A DNA stretch of 64,000 nt from an uncultured Bacteroidia bacterium (GTDB lineage Bacteria > Bacteroidota > Bacteroidia > Bacteroidales > UBA932), in the NCBI GenBank assembly GCA_902785575.1, contig CACZZF010000003.1, positions 78,560 to 142,559 of the forward strand, given 5' to 3'. Each line of letters begins with the position of its first letter. Position 1 is the first letter of the stretch. The notes under the pieces were generated by a model. The model had not been told where the DNA came from, ran no database searches, and worked only from the letters and a program-made list of their open reading frames with translations. This document shows, piece after piece, positions 18,151 to 25,314 of the stretch. Made by a program: the position numbers and the translations under genes.

Positions 18151-18182
18151 TTTGTTTTTTTTCGGGGAAGGATATAACTTTG
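18151..18182 (+). promoter_or_regulatory. Promoter of the lysine tRNA pair
   Basis: TTTG (18151-18154), a 20-base spacer and TAACTTTG (18175-18182) match the Bacteroidetes consensus fully. Transcription would start near 18189. A small hairpin TTCGGA-aaccc-TCCGAA lies in the leader at 18192-18208, before the first tRNA. Confidence 0.8.
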
Positions 18183-18218
18183 CAATCCCGATTCGGAAAC
18201 CCTCCGAAACGATTGGAA

Positions 18219-18291
18219 GAATCGTTAGCTCAGTTGGTAGAGCACAACACTTTTAATGTTGGGGTCTCGGGTTCGAGCCCCGAACGGTTCA
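18219..18291 (+). tRNA. tRNA-Lys (anticodon TTT)
   Basis: A 73-base cloverleaf: acceptor GAATCGT pairs with ACGGTTC, followed by discriminator A. The D arm holds AGCTCAGTTGGTAGAGC, the anticodon arm CAACA-CTTTTAA-TGTTG with TTT, and the T arm GGGTTCGAGCCCC. CCA is not encoded. It shares a transcript with the next tRNA. Confidence 0.95.
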
Positions 18292-18323
18292 CAAAGGGCT
18301 AGGTTCTTTAAGTTCTTTAAAAT

Positions 18324-18396
18324 GCTTTGTTAGCTCAGTTGGTAGAGCAACTGACTCTTAATCAGTGGGTCTAGGGTTCGAGTCCCTAACAGAGCA
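18324..18396 (+). tRNA. tRNA-Lys (anticodon CTT)
   Basis: A 73-base cloverleaf: acceptor GCTTTGT pairs with ACAGAGC, followed by discriminator A. The anticodon arm ACTGA-CTCTTAA-TCAGT gives CTT, and the T arm is AGGGTTCGAGTCCCT. CCA is not encoded. It begins 32 bases after the first lysine tRNA and a strong terminator follows at once, so both lysine isoacceptors come from one short operon. Confidence 0.95.
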
Positions 18397-18397
18397 C

Positions 18398-18443
18398 GAA
18401 AAATCCCGCCAGACAACCGTCTGGCGGGATTTTTCGTTTTTTT
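18398..18443 (+). terminator. Strong rho-independent terminator after the tRNA-Lys pair
   Basis: GAAAAATCCCGCCAGAC-aacc-GTCTGGCGGGATTTTTC is a perfect 17-bp stem with a 4-base loop (18398-18435), followed by a run of seven or more T. It separates the tRNAs from the sulfatase gene, which starts 25 bases after the stem. Confidence 0.92.
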
Positions 18444-18459
18444 ATTGTATATTAGCGCC

Positions 18460-20055
18460 ATGAAACAGACACCTTTAGCGCTATCAGGAGCTTTCTTGCT
18501 CGCCTCCTTGCCGGGAAGCCTCCTGTCCGGGGAAGCCAACGCCCAGGAAAAGAACGAATCCAAGAGGCTTAATATCATCCACATAATGACTGATGACCAT
18601 GCGTTCCAGGCAATCAGCGCCTATGGTCATCCCTTAAGCCAGCAGGCCCCTACCCCGAACATGGACCGGCTCGCCAGGGAAGGAATTCGTTTCGACAGAG
18701 CTTATGTGGAGAACTCCCTGTCCACCCCTAGCCGCGCCTGCCTGATGACCGGGCTTTACAGCCACCAGAATGGTCAGAGGACCCTCGGGAGGGGTATTGA
18801 TACTACGAAAGTCTTTGTCTCGGAGCTTCTCCAACAGGGAGGCTACCAGACAGCGATGATCGGGAAATGGCACATGCAGTGCGAGCCGAAAGGTTTCGAT
18901 TATTTCTACGTTTTCCGTGGCCAGGGAGAATATTATAATCCTGTGCTTAAGAGCCACCTCTCCGACGGTAAGTATCTCCGCGAGGAAGGCTATGCCACGA
19001 ATCTGGTCACGAAACACGCCATAGATTTCCTCGAACAGCGGGATCCTGACAAACCTTTCTGCCTCTATGTCCACCACAAGGCACCCCACCGCAACTGGAT
19101 GCCGGACATCAAGTATCTGGACTTGTATGAGGATGTGACATTCCCGCTCCCGGAAACCTTCCATGACGATTATTCAGGAAAGGGCGAGGCCGCCAGGGAG
19201 CAACTGATGACCATCGACAAAGACATGACTATGATCTATGATCTGAAAGTCGAGGAACTTGATGAGGAACCCACCAGGGCCCGGCACCCGAAGAGCATGT
19301 TGGAAAGCGGCCTCGCAAGGATGGATCCTGAGACAAGAGCCAAATGGGAAGCCGCTTACGGTCCTAAGAATAGGGCCTTCCTAGAGAGCGGACTTGAGGG
19401 CGAGGCACTCCTGGAATGGAAGTTCCAGCGCTATGTCAAAGACTATCTCCGCGTCATCCGCTCGGTGGATGATTCAGTCGGAGAGATTCTGGATTATCTT
19501 GACTCGCACGGACTTGCTGACAACACAATCGTGGTCTACACCTCCGACCAAGGCTTCTACATGGGTGAGCACGGCTGGTTCGACAAGAGATTCATGTACG
19601 AGGAATCCTTCAGGACACCTCTGATCATCCGCTATCCCGGCGGACAGGCAGGAAAGGTCTCCAACGCTTTTATTCAGAATATTGATTTCGCTCCCACCTA
19701 TCTCGATGTGGCTGGAGTAAATGCCCCTGAGGAAATGTCCGGCCTGTCCCTCCTTCCTGTCATCAAGAAGGGTGGCAAGGAGCCTTGCAAGTGGAGGAAA
19801 TACATGTATTACCACTACTATGACCTTCCTTCCGAACACAATGTCCTCAAGCATGACGGAGTCTCCGACAAGAGGTATAAGCTGATCCACTTCTACGGCG
19901 GGGCTGAAGGAGATTATTCCGAATTCTACGACATCAGGAAAGATCCCACCGAGATGAAGAACCTGTACGGCGAGAAACGGTACAAGAGACGTATCGCCCG
20001 CCTGCAGAAGCAGCTGGACAAGTTCCGGACAGAGCTTGCTGTTGACGAGTATTAG
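18460..20055 (+). CDS. Serine-type sulfatase (S1 family), exported
   Basis: 531 residues from ATG at 18460; a TTG 15 bases upstream lies in the terminator tail. An N-terminal signal peptide ends near GEANAQ. The alkaline-phosphatase-like fold shows metal-binding D45-D46 in MTDDH and the sulfatase signature S88-T-P-S-R92 with LMTG following. S88 is the residue converted to formylglycine, so an anaerobic sulfatase-maturating enzyme must be encoded outside this window. Further motifs are GKWHM, HKAPH and YTSDQGFYMGEHGWFDKR. It removes sulfate esters from glycans or small molecules in the periplasm; the substrate is unknown. A TlpA-like lipoprotein follows after 18 bases. Confidence 0.9.
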   Translation: MKQTPLALSGAFLLASLPGSLLSGEANAQEKNESKRLNIIHIMTDDHAFQAISAYGHPLSQQAPTPNMDRLAREGIRFDRAYVENSLSTPSRACLMTGLYSHQNGQRTLGRGIDTTKVFVSELLQQGGYQTAMIGKWHMQCEPKGFDYFYVFRGQGEYYNPVLKSHLSDGKYLREEGYATNLVTKHAIDFLEQRDPDKPFCLYVHHKAPHRNWMPDIKYLDLYEDVTFPLPETFHDDYSGKGEAAREQLMTIDKDMTMIYDLKVEELDEEPTRARHPKSMLESGLARMDPETRAKWEAAYGPKNRAFLESGLEGEALLEWKFQRYVKDYLRVIRSVDDSVGEILDYLDSHGLADNTIVVYTSDQGFYMGEHGWFDKRFMYEESFRTPLIIRYPGGQAGKVSNAFIQNIDFAPTYLDVAGVNAPEEMSGLSLLPVIKKGGKEPCKWRKYMYYHYYDLPSEHNVLKHDGVSDKRYKLIHFYGGAEGDYSEFYDIRKDPTEMKNLYGEKRYKRRIARLQKQLDKFRTELAVDEY

Positions 20056-20073
20056 TATTAAATAAAACGGACA

Positions 20074-20655
20074 ATGAAAAAGCAAACCCTCATCACTGCC
20101 GTGTGCGCCTTGCTGATTGTAGCCACACCAGTATTTAGTTCTTGTAAAAGGACCCCTAAAAAGACCGCTGAAGAGCCTGCGGTAGAACAAGCCGCTGAGG
20201 AAGACCTCGACGCCCAGTATGCGAAGGATTTGCTTGCGAAAGGCACGGCAGCTCCAGACTTCACTCTTAAGACTCCTGATGGCAAGGACGTGTCTCTTAA
20301 GGACTTCCAAGGAAAATATGTGGTCCTGGACTTCTGGGCCTCATGGTGCCCGGACTGCCGGAAGGACGCTCCTGAAGTTAAATCTTTATGGGAGAAATAC
20401 GGTGACAAGGTCGCTTTCGTCGGGGTGTCATTCGACACCGAGAAGGAGAAATGGGCCGATTACATCAATGAGAACGGATTGGGTTGGTGCCACGTGAGTC
20501 CTCTCGCCAAATGGAAAGAGACCCAGGTCTCGCAGGATTACAAGGTCAACTGGATTCCCTCGATGTACATAATCGACCCGGAGGGCAAGGTTGTCTTAGG
20601 CACCGTGATGATCGACAAGCTGGCCAAAGAGCTTGAGGCTGTAGCTGGCAAGTAG
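20074..20655 (+). CDS. TlpA-family thioredoxin-like lipoprotein
   Basis: 193 residues. The signal peptide ends in FSSC with the lipid-bearing C24, then a charged linker (30-45), then a thioredoxin fold with the active site W91-C92-P-D-C95 in DFWASWCPDC. The later cis-proline stretch NWIPSMYIIDPEG and the AhpC/TSA-type start GTAAPDFTLKTPDGKDVSL are present. Such proteins reduce disulfides in the periplasm. It may support maturation of cysteine-containing exported enzymes, though its specific partner is unknown. It is in a run with the sulfatase and the GPH symporter. Confidence 0.88.
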   Translation: MKKQTLITAVCALLIVATPVFSSCKRTPKKTAEEPAVEQAAEEDLDAQYAKDLLAKGTAAPDFTLKTPDGKDVSLKDFQGKYVVLDFWASWCPDCRKDAPEVKSLWEKYGDKVAFVGVSFDTEKEKWADYINENGLGWCHVSPLAKWKETQVSQDYKVNWIPSMYIIDPEGKVVLGTVMIDKLAKELEAVAGK

Positions 20656-20675
20656 CGTTTTTTTCCGGAATAATT

Positions 20676-22019
20676 ATGGCCAAGCTTTCAGAGAAAATCG
20701 GATATGCTCTTGGGGATGCCGCCGCTGGCGGAATCACCTGGAAGGTGATGTCGATCGCGTTCCCCTTGTTTTTCACCAATATTTTCGGGCTCACTGTGGC
20801 CGACACAGCCACCCTTATGCTTATAGCCCGCCTGTTCGATGTCGTGACAGACCCGATGATGGGCGCGCTGGCCGACCGGACACAGTCCCGCTGGGGCACC
20901 TACCGCCCATGGCTCATATTTGGAGCGATACCGCTCGGCGTGATCTTCGCCCTACTGCTCTACACGCCGGATTTCGGGCCTGTGGGCAAGCGTATTTACG
21001 CATATTCGATGTATCTGCTGATGATGGCCGTCTACACCGCCGTGAACGTGCCGTATGGCTCACTCCTCGGCGTTATGACCGCTGATGACAACGAGAAGAA
21101 CGAGTTTTCGTCCTACAGGATGGTGGGAGCCTATGCGATGGGCTTCGTCACCCTGCTCTCATTCCCCTACCTGCAGAAAATGGTGGGCGGTACTCCAGCC
21201 CACCAATATGCTGTCCTGGGAGCCATACTTGGAGGTGTCGCAGCGTTAGGCACCCTGGCTTGCGGCCTTCTCACAAAAGAGCGCCTGAAGCCCATCAGGG
21301 CGGAGAGATTCTCCTTCAAGCCTTTCGCGGACCTGTTCCGCAACAAGCCTTGGATATACCTCACGCTTATCGGCATCTGCACCAACTTCTTCAACGGATT
21401 CCGCTATGCCGTGGCCGGTTATCTCCTCGAATATTGCCTCCACGGAGATGTCACTGTCTCGGGGCTCATCATCAACTACACGGTGTTCATGACCTTCGGC
21501 GAGGTGACTTGTATGATATTCGGAGGTCTGTCCCCGAAGTTCACGAAATGGGTAGGATCCAAGCGCAAGGCCTTCAATTGGGCCGCTATCATCTGTGTGG
21601 TGACTTCGATCGCTTTCTTCTTCATCCCGATGGATCCGAAATACATCTGGTTGATGGTGGCGATGGTCATCCTAACCTCAATCGGTATCGGCATTTACTC
21701 TCCGCTGCTGTGGTCCATGTACGCTGACGTGGCGGATTACGCCACCGAGAAGAACGGGACCTCATCCACTGGTCTTATATTCTCCTCAGGGACAATGGCT
21801 CAGAAGTTCGGGTCAGCTATTTCCGGTGCGCTTGTGGCGATGCTTCTCGGCTTGTCAGGCTTTATCTCAGGATCCGATCCGGCCACCGGACAGACGGTTG
21901 TAACCATCACGAACGAGGCTTCGGTCCAGCAAATGATTTGGGCTCTGTTCTCGCTCTTCCCCGCCGCAATAGCCTTGCTGATCGTACTGTTGCTGAAGCT
22001 TTATCCTATCAAGAAATAA
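20676..22019 (+). CDS. GPH-family sugar:cation symporter
   Basis: 447 residues with about twelve membrane segments. The N-terminus AKLSEKIGYALGDAAAGGITW and the motif FDVVTDPMMGALADRTQSRWGTYRPWLI are typical of the glycoside-pentoside-hexuronide:cation (MelB-like) family. A second motif, MYADVADYATEKNGTSSTGLIFS, supports it. The family imports oligosaccharides, glycosides or hexuronides across the inner membrane with a cation. It follows the sulfatase and TlpA genes and the broken glycosidase gene begins one base after its stop codon, so the four formed one operon. It is also a candidate importer for the mannan locus, which has no inner-membrane transporter of its own. Confidence 0.88.
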   Translation: MAKLSEKIGYALGDAAAGGITWKVMSIAFPLFFTNIFGLTVADTATLMLIARLFDVVTDPMMGALADRTQSRWGTYRPWLIFGAIPLGVIFALLLYTPDFGPVGKRIYAYSMYLLMMAVYTAVNVPYGSLLGVMTADDNEKNEFSSYRMVGAYAMGFVTLLSFPYLQKMVGGTPAHQYAVLGAILGGVAALGTLACGLLTKERLKPIRAERFSFKPFADLFRNKPWIYLTLIGICTNFFNGFRYAVAGYLLEYCLHGDVTVSGLIINYTVFMTFGEVTCMIFGGLSPKFTKWVGSKRKAFNWAAIICVVTSIAFFFIPMDPKYIWLMVAMVILTSIGIGIYSPLLWSMYADVADYATEKNGTSSTGLIFSSGTMAQKFGSAISGALVAMLLGLSGFISGSDPATGQTVVTITNEASVQQMIWALFSLFPAAIALLIVLLLKLYPIKK

Positions 22020-22736
22020 TTGATAAAGAGACTATTGCAAATAACGTTGGCGGTAATGCTAATGGCCTGCTCAAAAACGGGTGGGCCATTTCTTTCCGCT
22101 ATCGATAGTCCAAGGCTGTTCGCAGGCAACGACACCCTGGCGTTTAGGGATCCTGCCGCCATTTACGAGAATGGGGTATTCCATCTGTATTTCTCACTAG
22201 TTCGGATTGAGAATGACAGTATCTTCAGTTATGTGGCCACATCAACCAGCGTTAACCTGAAGGATTGGACGGAGCCCAGGATATTGACCGAGAGAGACCA
22301 GAACCTGGATTATTCAAGCCCAGGGAACGTGATACGCTTCGGAGGCAGGATGATTGACCCATATCTCATCGAGGATAAGGATGAGCCGGGAAAATAGTGG
22401 TGCTTCTACAAGCAGAATGGGGTGAGCAACTCATGGTCCCGTGACCTCGTAAACTGGACCTTTGACAAAAATATCCAGGGAGGAGAGAACGTTTGCGTCC
22501 TGAGGGATGACGACGGATCTTTAATCACGCTCGGCCAAAGCGAATGGGAATGGGCAGCGGGCCGGCTCACTGCCGGATTCGTACTGGATTGCAGATCAAT
22601 ACCTTCCGTATGGAAATATATAATGTTCTTCCACGGCTCGGGTCCCCTGACGGAGACCGAGGGCTATTTCGATAAAAACAGTTCTATCGGAATAGCCTGG
22701 AGCGACGACCTGCAGTCCTGGGCCTGGCCAGATTAG
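22020..22736 (+). pseudogene. GH43-like five-bladed propeller lipoprotein split by a TAG stop
   Basis: A single reading frame begins at TTG 22020, directly after the symporter stop, and ends at 22736. It is interrupted once by TAG at 22395-22397. Before the stop: a lipoprotein signal ending in LMAC, then FRDPAAIYENGVFHLYFSL and RMIDPYLIEDKDEPGK. After it, in the same frame: WCFYKQNGVSNSWSRDLVNWTF, LGQSEWEWAAGRLTAGFVLD, MFFHGSG and SIGIAWSDDLQSWAWPD. Together about 238 residues cover a propeller fold of the GH43/GH32-like superfamily. The stop sits before a tryptophan, so a TGG to TAG change is the simplest cause. It is either an inactivated gene, a sequence error or readthrough. Confidence 0.75.
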
Positions 22737-22971
22737 CAATCTCTTTATCATCTAAATAGATAAAGGACAATATCATCTCAGATTTTGTCATATGTTCAAA
22801 ATTCACTAACTGTTCAAAAAAAATGAACATCTATATAAAAATGAACATTTCAGTGCAGAAATAACTACCGACATTAACCTTGAATCAATAAGAAGGTAGG
22901 AAGAAAAAGTAGGGAGAAAAAACCAAAAAGTAGGAAGAAAATCCTATCTTTGCACCGAAAATGACAAGATC
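22737..22971 (+). promoter_or_regulatory. AT-rich control region of the fic gene with operator-like repeats
   Basis: Four copies of a TGTTCA/TGAACA element lie here: ATGTTCA 22792-22798, TGTTCA 22811-22816, TGAACAT 22824-22830 and TGAACAT 22842-22848, the middle pair forming a dyad. Next come three GTAGG(G/A)AGAAAA copies near 22896, 22909 and 22930. The last runs into the -7 box TATCTTTG (22945-22952), 20 bases before the ATG at 22972. A further dyad CTTTATC/GATAAAG is at 22743-22765. No coding region is seen. Confidence 0.6.
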
Positions 22972-23982
22972 ATGGCAAAGGTAGATCAACTAATCGCACT
23001 ATTGGAGCGCTATAAACGTTTGGGCATTGACTCGCAAATAGACTACGAGAAGTTCTACCTATACTCGATCATAACCCACTCTACCGCGATCGAGGGTTCT
23101 ACCGTGACCGAAATAGAGAATCAGTTGCTTTTCGATGAAGGTATTTCAGCCAAAGGCAAAACCATCGTGGAACAGATGATGAATCTGGATCTCAAGATGG
23201 CTTATGAAGAGAGCATTAGGCTTGCCAAGCAGCATTCTATAATCACTGTCGAGCTATTGAAGAGCCTTTCACGACTTCTCATGAAAAACACGGGAGCAGC
23301 CTATAAAACAGCGTTGGGAGAGTTTTCTTCTTCCAATGGCGATCTAAGGTTGGTGAATGTGACAGCTGGAGCTGGTGGGAAATCATATTTGAGCTACCAA
23401 AAAGTACCAACCCGACTGCAGGAATTCTGCGATTGGCTAAATGAAAAAAGGTCAATTCCAATGTCTGTCGCAGAACGCTATGATCTTAGCTTCGAGGCCC
23501 ATTATCGGCTTGTTACTATCCACCCATGGGTGGACGGCAACGGGAGGATGGCCAGGCTTATCATGAACCATATCCAATTCGAGTTTGGTCTCATTCCGTC
23601 CAAAGTACTTAAAGAGGACAAAGGAGATTATATCAATGCCATTATACAAACACGCGAGACAGAAAGCCTCTCTCCTTTCCTGGACTTCATGACCGAAGAA
23701 ATGATCAAGTTACTTACCTCAGACATAAAGTCTTACCTCGAATCAATTGAAGGGAGTAGGGAGAAAACTACGGAAAGTAGGGAGAAAAATCTTAAAAGTA
23801 GGGAGAAAATCTTATCTCTCCTCAAAGAGCATCCGGAATATTCGGCAAGAAAATTGGCCGTAGAAATCGGCATAACAGCAAAGGCTGTCGAGAAGCATCT
23901 CGCCAAGCTCAAAGCCGAAGGCCTGATCCAGCGTGTAGGCCCCGACAAAGGCGGCCGCTGGATTCTGTTTTCTGAAACATAA
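22972..23982 (+). CDS. Fic-domain protein with C-terminal winged-helix domain
   Basis: 336 residues, cytoplasmic. The Fic core carries the full motif H184-P-W-V-D-G-N190-G-R192-MAR, so it should be able to transfer AMP or another nucleotide to a protein hydroxyl. An N-terminal inhibitory motif S37-T-A-I-E41-G42 (S/T-x-x-x-E-G/N) is present, as in self-inhibited class II Fic proteins. After a linker of three seven-residue SREK repeats (about 262-282), residues 283-336 form a winged helix (EYSARKLAVEIGITAKAVEKHLAKLKAEGLI) that could bind DNA. No antitoxin gene is adjacent. The target is unknown. The gene converges on the epimerase gene with a 9-base gap. Confidence 0.88.
   Translation: MAKVDQLIALLERYKRLGIDSQIDYEKFYLYSIITHSTAIEGSTVTEIENQLLFDEGISAKGKTIVEQMMNLDLKMAYEESIRLAKQHSIITVELLKSLSRLLMKNTGAAYKTALGEFSSSNGDLRLVNVTAGAGGKSYLSYQKVPTRLQEFCDWLNEKRSIPMSVAERYDLSFEAHYRLVTIHPWVDGNGRMARLIMNHIQFEFGLIPSKVLKEDKGDYINAIIQTRETESLSPFLDFMTEEMIKLLTSDIKSYLESIEGSREKTTESREKNLKSREKILSLLKEHPEYSARKLAVEIGITAKAVEKHLAKLKAEGLIQRVGPDKGGRWILFSET
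23755..23817 (+). repeat. Three 21-bp tandem repeats in the fic linker
   Basis: AGTAGGGAGAAAA recurs with a 21-bp period starting near 23755, 23776 and 23797, encoding SREKTTE, SREKNLK and SREKILS. The third unit, AGTAGGGAGAAAATCTTATCT, matches 19 of 21 bases of the promoter segment starting near 22929. Confidence 0.88.
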
Positions 23983-23991
23983 AGACCGGAA

Positions 23992-25311
23992 TCAATACAG
24001 ATCGATCTTCAACGCTTCGAGGCACATGCGGGCGTTGTGGTAGGGGCACTTCCAGAAGCCGGCTTTAGGGTTGTCCAAATCCGGAGTCACTCCGTCCGCC
24101 AAAGTACCCCAATACCATTCGCCTGCAGAGCGTAGCGGCAAGGGTGCCGCAGGCGAGCATTTACCCGGATAGGGCGCGGAGCGCAGCGAGACGGCGGCAG
24201 CCCTTGCCGCTACATCAGAATCAGATTCTTCGCTTCGCCCTTCGACAAGCTCAGGGCTCCGCTCAGAATGACAGAGGAGATGGGTCTTGATCCAGTTCCA
24301 GCAGGAGAGGGCCCTTGGAAGTCCGTCAGGATCGGAGTGATACTTAGAAAGCCATAGGTTGCCTACGACAGTCTCAGCCTGGACCCACCACTGACGGGAA
24401 AGGTCCTTTGATCCATCGAGCAACAACTCATACATCATAGAACCGTCAGGAAGGAGTCCCTCGTTCCCGGCGATACCGAGTTTCCGGCAATATGGCCTCA
24501 CATATTCAATGAGAGAAGGATCACCTGTGGCAAAAGCGCATTCCAACAAGAGCCATGAGGTCTCGATGTCATGGCCATAAGAGACAGCTCCGGGAATAAC
24601 AGTCCAATCCCTTGTGAAATACAAATGAAGGTGCCCCTCCGGAGACATGATCTTCTCACACATCAGATTAACGAGGCTGATCAACTTCACCTTGAGAGCC
24701 GGATCAGGCCAAACCTGGTAAAGGTTGGCGTAGGCTTCCAGCAGATGAAGGTGGGAATTCATCGTCTTGTCAGCGTTGATGTCATGGGCAGAGAGAGACA
24801 TATCCTCCAGCGGAGAGAAGTCTCTGGCCAAAGCTTCGCCATAGCCTCCATTATCATGGTCAGCGAATCTTGTTTCTATGATATTGAACAGATTCTCAGC
24901 CACTTCCAGATCGGCCTTGTCAGATGTGACCTTATAAAGCTCACTGAAAGCGTAGATGGCGAAAGCCTGGGAATAAAGCTGTTTCTTTGTGTCTATAGGA
25001 GTGCCATCAGCAGATACGCTCCAGAACACTCCCCCATTCTCCTTATCGATATTATTCGAGACGAACCAGTCCCGGGCATGCAGAGCGGCTAAAAGGTATT
25101 CCTGTTTTCCGAGAGCCTTATAAGCGGCGGCAAAAGTCCAGATGATCCTGGCGTTAAGGATCTCCCCTCTCGGAGCGTCTTTGAGGACGGCGCCATCGGA
25201 AGTCACCTCCCCGTAGAAACCACCTTCGGGATCACAAAGAGCGAGCCAGAAGGGCAGGATATCCCCTTCCAGCTCGTCCTTAATTTCCTCACGGAATCTT
25301 AAAAGATCCAT
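23992..25311 (-). CDS. AGE-family 2-epimerase, cellobiose/mannobiose 2-epimerase-like
   Basis: 439 residues, no signal peptide. An (alpha/alpha)6-barrel of the N-acylglucosamine 2-epimerase family. The signatures GGFYGEV, LNARIIWTFAAAY, SYGHDIETSWLL, WWVQAETV, GEWYWGTLADG and AGFWKCPYHNARMCLE are those of cellobiose/mannobiose 2-epimerases. In Bacteroides this enzyme turns beta-1,4-mannobiose into mannosyl-glucose, the substrate of the GH130 phosphorylase encoded in the same locus. It is the last gene of the PUL, 3 bases after GH3. Oddity: about 50 residues (about 347-397) between KTHLL and GEWYWG are foreign to the family and come from a repeat element. Activity may or may not be affected. 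Confidence 0.88.
   Translation of the reverse strand: MDLLRFREEIKDELEGDILPFWLALCDPEGGFYGEVTSDGAVLKDAPRGEILNARIIWTFAAAYKALGKQEYLLAALHARDWFVSNNIDKENGGVFWSVSADGTPIDTKKQLYSQAFAIYAFSELYKVTSDKADLEVAENLFNIIETRFADHDNGGYGEALARDFSPLEDMSLSAHDINADKTMNSHLHLLEAYANLYQVWPDPALKVKLISLVNLMCEKIMSPEGHLHLYFTRDWTVIPGAVSYGHDIETSWLLLECAFATGDPSLIEYVRPYCRKLGIAGNEGLLPDGSMMYELLLDGSKDLSRQWWVQAETVVGNLWLSKYHSDPDGLPRALSCWNWIKTHLLCHSERSPELVEGRSEESDSDVAARAAAVSLRSAPYPGKCSPAAPLPLRSAGEWYWGTLADGVTPDLDNPKAGFWKCPYHNARMCLEALKIDLY
24121..24275. repeat. Repeat element inserted in frame in the epimerase gene
   Basis: GTAGCGGCAAGGG (24132-24144) and CCCTTGCCGCTAC (24201-24213) form a perfect 13-bp inverted repeat. It is followed by CTTCGCTTCGCCCTTCGACAAG and CTCAGGGCTCCGCTCAGAATGAC, the opposite strand of the widely seen GTCATTCTGAGCGGAG...CTTGTCGAAGG repeat. 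The whole insert is read through without a stop on the minus strand as HSERSPELVEGRSEES and onward. Confidence 0.85.
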
Positions 25312-25314
25312 GGC

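Noticed and set aside
22896..22941. CRISPR-like array from the AGTAGGG repeats
   Set aside because: Units are short and unevenly spaced, there are no distinct spacers and no cas genes, and the same motif is part of the Fic coding sequence.
24132..24213. Complete insertion sequence in the epimerase gene
   Set aside because: The inverted-repeat unit is only 82 bp, has no transposase, and no target duplication could be seen.
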